A stretch of 64,000 nt of DNA from Chamaesiphon minutus PCC 6605 (GCF_000317145.1 NC_019697.1:5879889-5943888), one strand, 5' to 3'. Shown: positions 46,850 through 54,884, counted from the first letter of the stretch. The notes: generated by a model from the letters alone, not told the origin. Made by a program: numbers and translations.

Positions 46850-47086
46850 TCGGCAATCTTACCTTGGGCGGTAGAACAGATTGAAACCGAATGCCAAAGA
46901 GCCGAACAGGAGAGCTTGAGAGCCGATCGAGAACGCGAAGAGAAGGAAAAATTAATCGCCGCTCTCCGCGCAAAAGGTTTCGATCCAAACAAAGTTATTC
47001 GAGCTAGATATTTAATGTGCGGAGGAAACCTCCGCACATTTCGTTGCTGACGATCCAAACCCACCCTCATAACGATCGCCGCAAAA

Positions 47087-48046
47087 TCATTGCGCTTTAG
47101 CAGCTTTTGTCTGTTGGATCGTCTCTTGAATTGTTTCAGTTTCGCCAATTTCATAGAGAACGATCGAGCCATTATCCATAGTAAAGATTTGCTTAACTGT
47201 CATATCCGCAAGCAAATTGCCCTGCAAATCTCTGACGATTTGATGAACGGTAACGACATTTCGATTGTGTTCGTCAGTCTCAAACTTTAAGGCTTCAAGC
47301 TGCACTTGAATAACATTATATTGATTAGTCCAGTATTCGCGCACCGCGTCGCGGCCATACACGAAACCGCCTTCTACGCCGTTGGCCCATTTCACGTCTG
47401 GGTGCATCACCTCAACGATCGTTTCCAGCTCGTGGTTATTGAAGGCTGTGTATAAAGTTTGCAGAAGCTGCCGATCTGAACTCATAGTTAATACTCCAGG
47501 TAATTTTTGGTGCAACCAGTAATGCCAGTTGGTTTGGTAGTTGAGGAATCCCGAACATTGATATAAGCCGTCTTTTGAGGTAGAAGAGGCGATCTGGAAG
47601 GGATGTGCGATCGCGATTGCCGATGTGAATCGAGAATCAATCTCCCTATACAGCGAGCGATTTTCCGCAGGAGAGGCTACGCCAACAGGGTTTGGCAGCC
47701 CAAATCCAGGAATCGACACAGAACCTGTCGCTCGATGCACGAGTCGGACTTGGGTGCCGCCTGCGACTGGAAATAATGTCCAGATTACTCGTGAGGGTGT
47801 ATCCGATGGATGCTCTTTCCAGCTATAAACTAGACGTGTTGGGGCCTCCACTTCTAGCACTTGGCAGTAAATTGTGACTTCCAACCCTGGTAGCGGACGA
47901 CTTTGAAACCGAAACTGATGCCCCAAGCGAGCTTCAAAATTGTTGTCCATCATCCAGACACTTAAAGCACGGCGATCGGTTAGTGCCTGCCAAACGCGCT
48001 CTGGTGGATGGGGATAAAACGTTTCCAGCACGATTTCTTGGCTCAC
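47087..48046 (-). CDS. SRPBCC (AHSA1-like) and SnoaL-like fusion protein
   Basis: A 319-residue frame. Residues 1-113 and 166-186 form one AHSA1-like SRPBCC domain (EIVLETFYPHPPERVWQALT; ... LNYQTNWHYWLHQKLPGVL). Residues 114-165 interrupt it with sequence resembling a translated intergenic repeat. From M188 (MSSDRQLLQTLYTAFNNHEL) a SnoaL/NTF2-like domain follows. That Met has its own GGAG nine bases upstream, so two former genes may have fused by loss of a stop. It overlaps the arsR gene upstream by 4 bp (ATGA), a translationally coupled ArsR-SRPBCC pair as widely seen in bacteria. Whether the interrupted domain still folds is doubtful. Confidence 0.75.
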   Translation of the reverse strand: MSQEIVLETFYPHPPERVWQALTDRRALSVWMMDNNFEARLGHQFRFQSRPLPGLEVTIYCQVLEVEAPTRLVYSWKEHPSDTPSRVIWTLFPVAGGTQVRLVHRATGSVSIPGFGLPNPVGVASPAENRSLYREIDSRFTSAIAIAHPFQIASSTSKDGLYQCSGFLNYQTNWHYWLHQKLPGVLTMSSDRQLLQTLYTAFNNHELETIVEVMHPDVKWANGVEGGFVYGRDAVREYWTNQYNVIQVQLEALKFETDEHNRNVVTVHQIVRDLQGNLLADMTVKQIFTMDNGSIVLYEIGETETIQETIQQTKAAKAQ

Positions 48047-48366
48047 GAGCGTTCCTCCAGATACTCACCTAAAGCATCCAGTTTTGCCGTCCAAAACTGT
48101 TCGTATTGGCTGACCCAGTCCGATACTGGCTTGAGGGATAATGGATTGAGTCGGTAGATCCGCTGCCGTCCCCGGCGATGCTGGATGACTAATCCCGCTG
48201 CGGATAAGATTTGCAGGTGTTGGGAAATAGCAGGTAAAGACATTGCAAATGGTTCGGCAAGCTGCTTGACAGGCTGCTCGCCATGCTGCAACCGCTCGAG
48301 AATCGCCCGCCGAGTGGGATCGGCGATCGCTTGAAAAATGTCGGTACTGGCAATCGATCGATTCAT
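48043..48366 (-). CDS. ArsR-family transcriptional repressor
   Basis: A 107-residue winged-helix regulator: IFQAIADPTRRAILERLQHG, then VKQLAEPFAMSLPAISQHLQ as the recognition helix region, and the wing RGRQRIYRLNPLSLKP. There are no metal-binding Cys motifs, so it belongs to the non-metal ArsR subgroup that pairs with SRPBCC proteins. It overlaps its partner by 4 bp. A large inverted repeat stands just before the ATG and is the obvious autoregulatory site. Confidence 0.93.
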   Translation of the reverse strand: MNRSIASTDIFQAIADPTRRAILERLQHGEQPVKQLAEPFAMSLPAISQHLQILSAAGLVIQHRRGRQRIYRLNPLSLKPVSDWVSQYEQFWTAKLDALGEYLEERS

Positions 48367-48372
48367 AGAGAT

Positions 48373-48419
48373 AATTAAGCAAATGCTTAATTAAATAATA
48401 CTTAAGCATTTGCTTAATT
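48373..48419. promoter_or_regulatory. 18-bp inverted-repeat operator upstream of arsR
   Basis: AATTAAGCAAATGCTTAA (48373-48390) and its exact complement (48402-48419) are separated by 11 bp. Each arm is itself nearly palindromic (TAAGCA..TGCTTA), so the site holds two stacked operators, one for each ArsR dimer. It begins 7 bp before the arsR start codon on the transcribed side. Confidence 0.88.
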
Positions 48420-48496
48420 GTCAAGCTTGCTTCAGCCTGCTCTTAAGCACCAACAAGTTGGCGATCGATCGGACTCTAATACTGCTATGGATCTAT

Positions 48497-48703
48497 TTAT
48501 TTCAAACTAGAAGCTTGTCGTCCACCCAATCGTGACTGTTCTACCGCTGGCAAAACTTTTACCGAGATTGTCGTGTAAAAATTCTGCAATTGCCCGATCG
48601 CCAAAAACCTTACAAAGTCTGCAATTCCCTCAAGTAAACGAGCATTTCGCAAGCCACCACTATCGATGGCTACAAACCCAATCTCTTCAGCTAACTGCAT
48701 CAC
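48497..48703 (-). pseudogene. C-terminal stump of an NADP-dependent oxidoreductase
   Basis: The frame MQLAEEIGFVAIDSGGLRNA followed by RLLEGIADFVRFLAIG and a C-terminal GGRQASSLK is the end of an F420-dependent-reductase-like NAD(P)-binding protein. The nucleotide-binding N-terminus is missing: a TAA lies in frame two codons before the first possible start. It points away from the TetR gene across the operator region, so the intact ancestor was probably the TetR-controlled target. A full-length relative lies at 50505-51122. Confidence 0.72.
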
Positions 48704-48739
48704 AGTTTATTCCAATCTTCATTTGGCTGCTCCTGATAA

Positions 48740-48791
48740 ACAGACAGGTCTGTTTTGTTTTGATATTTTCAATATAAACAGACAGGTCTGT
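48740..48791. promoter_or_regulatory. Twin TetR-type operators upstream of the tetR gene
   Basis: The sequence ACAGACAGGTCTGT occurs twice, at 48740-48753 and 48778-48791. Each is an inverted repeat of ACAGAC with a 2-bp centre. They lie 38 bp apart and the second ends 50 bp before the tetR start. Such paired sites normally control the tetR gene and a divergent target. Confidence 0.88.
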
Positions 48792-48841
48792 AGCTTGTCA
48801 AGTTATAATCGAACAAAGATTGTTTCGATCGACAAACTACC

Positions 48842-49405
48842 ATGCCCAGAAACGCTACTGATGCCCGCGATCGCATTTTGAACACTGCCGACACACTGTT
48901 TTACCAGCAAGGAATCCGAGCGATCGGGGTAGATACGATTATTGCTCGATCGGAAGTAGCAAAAACGACCTTCTACCGATACTTCCCGGCGAAGGATGAC
49001 TTGGTAATTGCCTATTTGGAAGATCGAGATCGACGGTTTTGGGAGTTGTTTGAAGAAGCTGTCAGCCAGTCTGCGGGTAATCCACAGCAGCAGCTAATCG
49101 CGATCTTTGACTGGTTAGCTAAATTGATAGCCACCGAGGAGAATCAGGGCTGTCCATTTCTGATAGTAGCCAGTGAATTTCCCGATAGCGACTATCCAGG
49201 GCATCGAGTAGCCATCGCCCACAAGACTAAAATGCGCGATCGGCTGACGGAATTGGCAACAGCCAGCGGCATTAACCAAGCTGAAGAATTGAGTGCCGGA
49301 TTGATGTTACTAGTCGATGGTGCTTTTGTGCAGCGGCGGTTGGATCGATCGCGTCAGATCGACTTACACCAAGTAGCAACGAGGTTGATTAGAGCTTATG
49401 AATGA
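48842..49405 (+). CDS. TetR/AcrR-family repressor
   Basis: A 187-residue regulator. The N-terminal helix-turn-helix is NTADTLFYQQGIRAIGVDTI, then RSEVAKTTFYRYFPAKDDLV; the helical ligand domain has the usual subgroup pattern (CPFLIVASEFPDSDYPGHRV; LSAGLMLLVDGAFVQRRL). Two ACAGACAGGTCTGT operators precede it. The likely targets are itself, the truncated oxidoreductase remnant on the other side, and possibly similar genes elsewhere. The inducer is unknown. Confidence 0.92.
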   Translation: MPRNATDARDRILNTADTLFYQQGIRAIGVDTIIARSEVAKTTFYRYFPAKDDLVIAYLEDRDRRFWELFEEAVSQSAGNPQQQLIAIFDWLAKLIATEENQGCPFLIVASEFPDSDYPGHRVAIAHKTKMRDRLTELATASGINQAEELSAGLMLLVDGAFVQRRLDRSRQIDLHQVATRLIRAYE

Positions 49406-49423
49406 GTTGTGTTAGCATCGTCT

Positions 49424-50428
49424 TCAAACTTGAATAACCACCTTACCAAAGTGAGAGCCACTTTGCAGATGACGATAGGCATTTGGTGCTTCAGCGAAGG
49501 GGAAAACTCGATCGATAATAGGCTGAATTTGATGCAGTGAGATCGCGCGAATCATGGTTTCAAACATCTCGCGACTGCCGACGTAAATACCCTGAATGTC
49601 GATCGCTTTCATCAGAATTTGGGCATGATTGACTTCTCCCGCACCGCCTAGTACGCCAATTAAACTCACTTTTCCGCCGATACTTGTCGCTCGCAAGGAT
49701 TTTTCTAGCGTTCCGGCACCACCAACTTCAATGACTCGATCGACACCTTGTTGTTGTGTCAGTTCGTAGACTTTTTCTTCCCAATTGGGGAACATTTTAT
49801 AGTTGATAGTTTCATCCGCACCTAGTTGTTTTGCTCGTGCTAATTTTTCATCGCTACTGGAAGTAATAATTACCTTCGCTCCCAGGATTTTGGCAAATTG
49901 GAGAGCGAAGATCGACACCCCACCCGTACCCAATAATAAGACAGTTTCCCCTGCGATCGTGCCGCCGCGATGTACCAAAGCTTGCCAAGCCGTCACCGCC
50001 GCACAAGGTAAGGTTGCACCCTCTTCATAGGATAAGTGTGCGGGTAAGATTACCACCCCCTCCTGACTTAATACGACGTATTCTGATAACATGCCATCGA
50101 TCGCGCCACCTAGAGCCGATTTGATTTTCTGTCGATCGAGTTTACCTGCAATCCAATCCTGAAAGAAAATACCCGCCACGCGATCGCCTACTATTACCCG
50201 CGTTACTCCCGCGCCGACGGCTACGACTTCCCCCGCGCCATCTGAGAGCGGAATAATCGGTAAAGTTTGTCCGGGGTACCTGCCACTAACGACAGCGGTA
50301 TCTCGATAATTGAGTGAAGTAGCGCGTACCCTTACCAATACTTGCCCTGCTCCTGGCTGTGGTTCTGGTAAATCCACCAGTTTGAGTCCGTCGATTCCGG
50401 CAGCGGTTTGAATCTGATATGCTTTCAT
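49424..50428 (-). CDS. NAD(P)-dependent MDR alcohol dehydrogenase/quinone reductase
   Basis: A 334-residue medium-chain dehydrogenase/reductase. The N-terminus (MKAYQIQTAAGIDGLKLVDL) and the SLNYRDTAVVSGRYPGQTLP block mark the zinc-poor subgroup; the Rossmann motif is VLLLGTGGVSIFALQFAKIL. It may reduce enones, quinones or aldehydes with NAD(P)H. It lies first in a same-direction series with the NADP reductase and three small SnoaL-type or dimeric barrel genes. Gap to the next gene is 76 bp. Confidence 0.88.
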   Translation of the reverse strand: MKAYQIQTAAGIDGLKLVDLPEPQPGAGQVLVRVRATSLNYRDTAVVSGRYPGQTLPIIPLSDGAGEVVAVGAGVTRVIVGDRVAGIFFQDWIAGKLDRQKIKSALGGAIDGMLSEYVVLSQEGVVILPAHLSYEEGATLPCAAVTAWQALVHRGGTIAGETVLLLGTGGVSIFALQFAKILGAKVIITSSSDEKLARAKQLGADETINYKMFPNWEEKVYELTQQQGVDRVIEVGGAGTLEKSLRATSIGGKVSLIGVLGGAGEVNHAQILMKAIDIQGIYVGSREMFETMIRAISLHQIQPIIDRVFPFAEAPNAYRHLQSGSHFGKVVIQV

Positions 50429-50504
50429 AAATTAATCTCGATCGACACACAATAATTTCTCAGTTCCAGAATTATTTGCTGAGGCAATACCCAATTCACA
50501 GAAC

Positions 50505-51122
50505 CTACATCAAAGACGGTAAGTGTTTTTGAGCTTCTGCAACCAACATCGGGTGATTGTAGAGCACCCCGCCTGGTTCTTGGTGTATGACTCGATCGAG
50601 TTTACCGATATCGACTCCGGCAAAACCGCTGTCAGTAATCAATCGATCGACTGTTGCTTTTGCCTCCGGATCGTCGCCGCAATAGAACAAGGCATAAGGA
50701 TCGGCGCGATGATGCTCGGTGGCGAATGTAGCGGTGGGGAGGGTATTGTAGGCTTTGACGACATGCACTTGTGGCAGTTTGGCTGCCAGTTCCAAGCCAG
50801 AGCTGGCACCCGGAACGCGGTGGATATTGCCATCCGTGCGGAGATAAGGATTGGTCGCATCAATTAAGATCTTGCCGTCGATGTTACCGCAAGCAGCAAT
50901 CGCTTCATCCGTCGTCCAATAATACACCGACAGAAAAATTACATCGCCAAATGCCGCAGCTTCGGCGATCGATCCCGCCTGGGTATTGGCTCCAGCAGTT
51001 GTCACCAACTCTGTGAGTTTCTCTGGATTGCGCGAACTAAAGAAGACTTCATGCCCAGCTTTTGCCCACAGTGTGCCGACTGTTCCGCCAATTCCACCCG
51101 CTCCGACTACACCAATTTTCAT
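50505..51122 (-). CDS. NADPH-dependent F420 reductase-like protein
   Basis: A 205-residue Rossmann protein opening with MKIGVVGAGGIGGTVGTLW (GxGxxG at 7-12) and SSRNPEKLTEL for the NADP phosphate. The middle has SVYYWTTDEAIAACGNIDGK and ILIDATNPYL; the family's helical end is short. F420-dependent reductase relatives in bacteria without F420 use flavin or unknown acceptors. The stump at 48497-48703 is from the same broad family. It is embedded in the AraC-bordered cluster. Confidence 0.85.
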   Translation of the reverse strand: MKIGVVGAGGIGGTVGTLWAKAGHEVFFSSRNPEKLTELVTTAGANTQAGSIAEAAAFGDVIFLSVYYWTTDEAIAACGNIDGKILIDATNPYLRTDGNIHRVPGASSGLELAAKLPQVHVVKAYNTLPTATFATEHHRADPYALFYCGDDPEAKATVDRLITDSGFAGVDIGKLDRVIHQEPGGVLYNHPMLVAEAQKHLPSLM

Positions 51123-51164
51123 GGATATTGCTCCCGCTCTAACTATAATTTACTGGAATCCCGA

Positions 51165-51578
51165 CTAAATAGTCGCCTTCATCTGTTGCATTCCTAACAG
51201 CCAATCTTCAAGATGCCAAGATTCTGCAATCTGCCCTGCTTCAATGCGATGAAAATCGTGAGCGACAATCTGGATGCGTTGTCCTGTGGGGGCAACACCC
51301 AGCCATTTACCCCGCTGCGTTCCCACGATCGTCGCACGTACGGCAACTGTATCGTCCTCTGCGATCGTGCCTTCGATCTTGAATTGGAGATCGGGAAAGG
51401 CTGCTAAAAAAGCTGCTGCGATCGGCTTGTACTTTTGAAGTGCCGAACCTTGCCCTGGCAATTGAGGGTGAATCATCCAACCCGATTGCAGTACACGATC
51501 GAGTTTATCTAAGTTGCGATCGTTAAATGCCTCATAAAAACGCATTACAATTTGTTTATTCCCAGGATTATTCATCAA
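51165..51578 (-). CDS. SnoaL-like polyketide cyclase/ester cyclase family protein
   Basis: A 137-residue NTF2-fold protein: NKQIVMRFYEAFNDRNLDKL at the start, then PIAAAFLAAFPDLQFKIEGT, RATIVGTQRGKWLGVAPTGQ and HDFHRIEAGQIAESWHLEDW. The HDFHRI..G.I.E.WH pattern is that of the SnoaL ester cyclase subgroup. The reaction is unknown. It starts 17 bp after the 97-aa gene, a spacing that indicates an operon. Confidence 0.87.
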   Translation of the reverse strand: MMNNPGNKQIVMRFYEAFNDRNLDKLDRVLQSGWMIHPQLPGQGSALQKYKPIAAAFLAAFPDLQFKIEGTIAEDDTVAVRATIVGTQRGKWLGVAPTGQRIQIVAHDFHRIEAGQIAESWHLEDWLLGMQQMKATI

Positions 51579-51595
51579 TATAGTATTTCTCCTAC

Positions 51596-51889
51596 TTATT
51601 TTTTTACAAATAACGATGCATAGCCTGTGTAGGATTTGAGTGGTAAAACTTCACAGGTGAGAATACCTTCTTTAACCATCGGGAGTTTTTGTGTTTCTTG
51701 AGTAACAGATTCGACACTTTCTCCTTCCCAGAGCATCACAGCCCCACTCATATCGGCAATATAATACATCTGCCGAATTTGTTCGACTGTACAAAACTCC
51801 CATACTTGAGCTGCTTCTGCACTCACCAAAGGCAACACTCGATCGATCGATATTCCAGCTTTAACGCGTGCGATAACTAAAACTTGCAT
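51596..51889 (-). CDS. Muconolactone isomerase-like small protein
   Basis: A 97-residue protein with one ferredoxin-like (dimeric alpha-beta barrel) unit: MQVLVIARVKAGISIDRVLP, VWEFCTVEQIRQMYYIADMS and AVMLWEGESVESVTQETQKL. This resembles the muconolactone isomerase-like group found next to SnoaL genes. Catalytic residues cannot be assigned. It is packed between two SnoaL-type genes (17 bp and 35 bp gaps). Confidence 0.7.
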   Translation of the reverse strand: MQVLVIARVKAGISIDRVLPLVSAEAAQVWEFCTVEQIRQMYYIADMSGAVMLWEGESVESVTQETQKLPMVKEGILTCEVLPLKSYTGYASLFVKK

Positions 51890-51924
51890 AGTTCTAAATA
51901 CCTAAGTTTCAACATTCAATTTAT

Positions 51925-52320
51925 CTAATGCATTTGGTTATATTCCTTAGCTTTACCATCAAAGCTCGCAGGATCGTAGAAGTAGCGTTCGTGAATAATT
52001 TTGCCATCTTGCCAAGTCTGCAAGCCAACTTCTTCTAGCTTGATGCGATAGCCATCGTGAGTAGTCGCATCTAAAGACATTTCGGCCATCGATCGATCTC
52101 CATCGACTAAAATTGCCCCGATTTTGAACTCATGGACTTCTTTGATATTCGCATTCATCAGCTTCTGGCGTTCGATGCTCAAAGCTCGTCCGACGCGTGG
52201 CGGTTGTTGGTTTTCGCGAACGACAACATTTTCAGCATAATATTCTTCATAGATAGCTTCTGGTGGCGGATTGGTTTTGAAGAATTCAATCAACTCATGC
52301 ATCCGATTATTAGTAGACAC
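51925..52320 (-). CDS. SnoaL-like NTF2-fold protein
   Basis: A 131-residue protein: MHELIEFFKTNPPPEAIYEE, YYAENVVVRENQQPPRVGRA, VHEFKIGAILVDGDRSMAEM and LEEVGLQTWQDGKIIHERYF. The G...W.DGKI..E.F/Y ending is typical of SnoaL-like proteins. It is the first gene of the small-protein operon and begins about 105 bp from the end of the AraC gene, which points the same way. A third SnoaL-like domain is in the fusion at 47087-48046. Confidence 0.83.
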   Translation of the reverse strand: MSTNNRMHELIEFFKTNPPPEAIYEEYYAENVVVRENQQPPRVGRALSIERQKLMNANIKEVHEFKIGAILVDGDRSMAEMSLDATTHDGYRIKLEEVGLQTWQDGKIIHERYFYDPASFDGKAKEYNQMH

Positions 52321-52424
52321 GCTATTGCTCCAGCTTAACTATGTGGATATTATGTGTAGCGATCGATTCGATCGATCGACAATTTCCCAGATCGCTAGCA
52401 TAGCCAGTCGATCCCTCTAAGTTC

Positions 52425-53357
52425 TTATAGATTCGTGCTGTTTTTACAGGTTCTTGCTATTTCTTTGGGCGTGACACCAGTCAGCCGCTTAAAATGCCAA
52501 TTGAGATGTCCTTGATTGGCAAAACCACATTCCAAAGCTATTTCGGCAAAGCTTAATTGGCATTGCCCAATCAGCCGTTTTGCCCGCTCTACTCGTTGTT
52601 GAATCACATATTGATGGGGTGTGACTCCTAACGATCGCTTAAACAATCGACTGAAATAAAACTGACTCATTTCTGCTTGTCGAGCTAGTTCTGACAATCC
52701 TAAATCTCGATCGAGATGGGCGGCAATATACTCAGTCACTCGCACTAACTTGTGATGAGATAAACCATCGCTATAGGTCATGATTGGAACTTGTCGAACA
52801 CTATAACTGCGGAGCAGATGCATTGCTAAAGTTACTTGCAGTTGTTCAATGAATAAATGCGAACTCGGCATAGTGGCGATCGATTCTTGCTTGAGTGCAA
52901 ATAAAATTCCCTGCAATAATGGATCTGAAATTGTTGCAAAGTGGGGAATCAATTCAATTCGATCTCGATCGATCGATTCCTCCGCGATTTTGACGAGCGA
53001 CTGCGGATCGATGCCGACAAACATAAACTCAATCTCTTGCTGCCATTCACAGCGATGTAACGCCCCCGCAGGCAGCATAAATATGTTATTAGATCCTGCT
53101 AAATTCTGTTGAAATTTACCCTCGATCGATTGATTTATCGACGTTCCCGATGTCACCATCGTCACGATGTGCATCTGGTGAAGATGTGCGCCCGTATCGT
53201 GTGCGGGCTGCTGCTGTACCTCAAAATGCCACTGATTCGATCGATCTAGATTAGAAACCATTGCTGCTTGTGGCAACACCAAATTCGATGCTCCCGGTTG
53301 TTTGCGATAGTCAAGGACGGGAATTCGATCTAGTTGTACTGGCTTTGCTGCTGTCAT
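52425..53357 (-). CDS. AraC-family transcriptional regulator
   Basis: A 310-residue activator. Residues 1-180 form a cupin-type sensing domain (WHFEVQQQPAHDTGAHLHQM; IFMLPAGALHRCEWQQEIEF). The C-terminal 100 residues carry both helix-turn-helix units: RDLGLSELARQAEMSQFYFS, then FKRSLGVTPHQYVIQQRVER and FAEIALECGFANQGHLNWHF. It heads the run of SnoaL, reductase and dehydrogenase genes that follow on the same strand, and likely controls them in response to a small ligand. Confidence 0.92.
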   Translation of the reverse strand: MTAAKPVQLDRIPVLDYRKQPGASNLVLPQAAMVSNLDRSNQWHFEVQQQPAHDTGAHLHQMHIVTMVTSGTSINQSIEGKFQQNLAGSNNIFMLPAGALHRCEWQQEIEFMFVGIDPQSLVKIAEESIDRDRIELIPHFATISDPLLQGILFALKQESIATMPSSHLFIEQLQVTLAMHLLRSYSVRQVPIMTYSDGLSHHKLVRVTEYIAAHLDRDLGLSELARQAEMSQFYFSRLFKRSLGVTPHQYVIQQRVERAKRLIGQCQLSFAEIALECGFANQGHLNWHFKRLTGVTPKEIARTCKNSTNL

Positions 53358-53435
53358 TCTGCTTTAAGTCGAGACTTTACACCACAACGCATCTTGAAGA
53401 CTCATTCTAGTGTAATCGATTCTTCACAGCAGAGA

Positions 53436-53558
53436 CTACACCAACGAGATAGCTAGCAATCTCGCTTGCTGTGAAGCCGCTCCCATCGCAACTAAACCAT
53501 GAGTCAGTAAATCCGACCAACTGTCAGACTCGGTCGTCATCGAGTGTTGTTTCATCAT
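53436..53558 (-). CDS. Possible small ORF, 40 codons, after the glycosyltransferase gene
   Basis: The frame starts MMKQHSMTTESDSWSDLLTH and continues GLVAMGAASQQARLLAISLV. It is preceded by AGAGG at Shine-Dalgarno distance from the second Met and starts 51 bp after the glycosyltransferase stop on the same strand. The composition (amphipathic, Ala/Gln/Leu-rich) looks like a protein rather than chance. It may be a genuine small protein or the start of a truncated gene. Confidence 0.35.
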   Translation of the reverse strand: MMKQHSMTTESDSWSDLLTHGLVAMGAASQQARLLAISLV

Positions 53559-53609
53559 CCTCTGTGCTGCCAGTTGTCAAAAACTCCGCTAAAGAATAAC
53601 TTTAAAGCC

Positions 53610-54884
53610 TTACAAAACATCGGGTTGACAGTCGATCGATCTCACGATCGAAACCACAGTCCCCACCCCATTCTCAGCTCGAATTTTTGCCCCTAGCTCG
53701 GCAGCACGTTGCCGGATTTGTGGATCTGTCACCGCTCGGTCGATCGCCTGTGCCAAGCGTTCTACCGTTAATTGCTTGCGGGGAATCGGTGGTGCGCCCA
53801 CACCTAAATCTGCTACTCGCTGCCCCCAAAAGGGTTGGTCGCCAAAGAAGGGAATCACGATCGAGGGTACGCCCGCTCTGAATCCTGCCGCCGTCGTCCC
53901 CGCACCACCATGATGCACTACAGCCGTCATGCGTGGGAATAACCAAGTATGCGGAATGGAATTTACCATCAAAATATTATCGGGTACGTCAGCCTTGCTC
54001 AAGCCACCCCAACCAGCTTGCAAGATAGCCCGTTGTCCGGTGCGATTTATTGCCTGTAAAACCAAATCTGCGGTTTCTTCTGGCTTGCGACTGCCCATGC
54101 TACCAAAGCCGATATATACTGGCGGCGCGCCGCTTTGCAGAAATTCTACCAAGTCTGCGGGTGGAGTCCAATCGCTAGCATCCAAAAACCAATCGCCGAC
54201 AATCTCTGTATTATGCCAATCCGCAGGCTTGGGAATGACAGATGGACTGAATCCATAAATCGTCGGGTATCGATGCATTACCGCCGATTTATACGGCCCC
54301 CAGAAAGATGTGGCGAGTATGTTTAATACTTGCTGTCTGGCAAGACGATCGGCTTTGCGAAACCCTTGCCACATTATCTGCCGCAATAGTAGGTGCGATA
54401 ACCAGTTGAAGGTACCACCAAGCTTGCCGAGCGACTGGGGAAACAAGATGCCCGGAAATGCTCGCGTCGGCGTAAAAGGAAACAAAAAAGCTGGAAGTAA
54501 GGGTATCTGCAATTTCTCCGCTAGTGCAACCGCAACGTTTAATCCGCCAACTCCCGCTACAATTAAATCCACATCCTGACTAGCAATTAAACCCGCCTGC
54601 ACCCAGTCGATCGCGGCTGCCTGAGCTAGTTTAGATGTATGTGCGTTAATTGCCAAGAAATTTCCTTTTTCTAATAGCGCGCGCATTTCCGGCGACTCGA
54701 CGATCTCTTGGACGTTGCCTTTGACAGGATAGAACTCTAATCCATGAGATGTGACTAACCGTTCGTAGTTGGTATGGGTCATCATCCGCACTGAGTGACC
54801 ATCTGCTTGCAAACCTTTTGCCAGCGCAACATAGGGTTGCACGTCACCTTGAGAACCGAGGGCGATCGTCAAAATTCGCATCAA
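53610..54884 (-). CDS. UGT-type glycosyltransferase (GT1/GT28 superfamily)
   Basis: A 424-residue GT-B enzyme. The N-terminus has TIALGSQGDVQPYVALAKGL, the macrolide and sterol glycosyltransferase opening. The C-terminal donor site contains PPVYIGFGSMGSRKPEETAD and the signature NSIPHTWLFPRMTAVVHHGG followed by AGTTAAGFRAGVPSIVIPFF and GDQPFWGQRV. It transfers a sugar from a nucleotide donor to a lipid or small hydrophobic acceptor, giving glycolipid synthesis or detoxification. The divergent TetR gene and the operator between imply induction by a ligand, favouring detoxification. Confidence 0.91.
   Translation of the reverse strand: MMRILTIALGSQGDVQPYVALAKGLQADGHSVRMMTHTNYERLVTSHGLEFYPVKGNVQEIVESPEMRALLEKGNFLAINAHTSKLAQAAAIDWVQAGLIASQDVDLIVAGVGGLNVAVALAEKLQIPLLPAFLFPFTPTRAFPGILFPQSLGKLGGTFNWLSHLLLRQIMWQGFRKADRLARQQVLNILATSFWGPYKSAVMHRYPTIYGFSPSVIPKPADWHNTEIVGDWFLDASDWTPPADLVEFLQSGAPPVYIGFGSMGSRKPEETADLVLQAINRTGQRAILQAGWGGLSKADVPDNILMVNSIPHTWLFPRMTAVVHHGGAGTTAAGFRAGVPSIVIPFFGDQPFWGQRVADLGVGAPPIPRKQLTVERLAQAIDRAVTDPQIRQRAAELGAKIRAENGVGTVVSIVRSIDCQPDVL

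Larger units (their letters stand above)
45270..47050 (+). pseudogene. C-terminal Uma2-type remnant split by an IS4-family element
   Basis: Before the element (45270-45365) one frame reads LYLGTWPETKPDLNGYWLRW then WNQSSAI. After it (46859-47050) the same frame continues LPWAVEQIETECQRAEQESL and on to a helical, charged tail. Cut out the element and one copy of the 9-bp duplication and the frame joins without change. The YWLRWW..G..LPW plus Glu/Arg coiled tail is the C-terminal signature of one Uma2 (DUF820) subgroup. A stop lies in frame at 45267, so the N-terminal nuclease part was lost as well. Confidence 0.8.

Noticed and set aside
46838-47050. Plus-strand 70-codon gene starting MSAILPWAVEQ
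   Set aside because: Its first codons come from the IS end and target duplication; the real unit is the Uma2 remnant beginning left of the element.
46780-47172. Minus-strand frame of 130 codons spanning the right IS end
   Set aside because: It is antisense to the clear Uma2 remnant and crosses the IS boundary.
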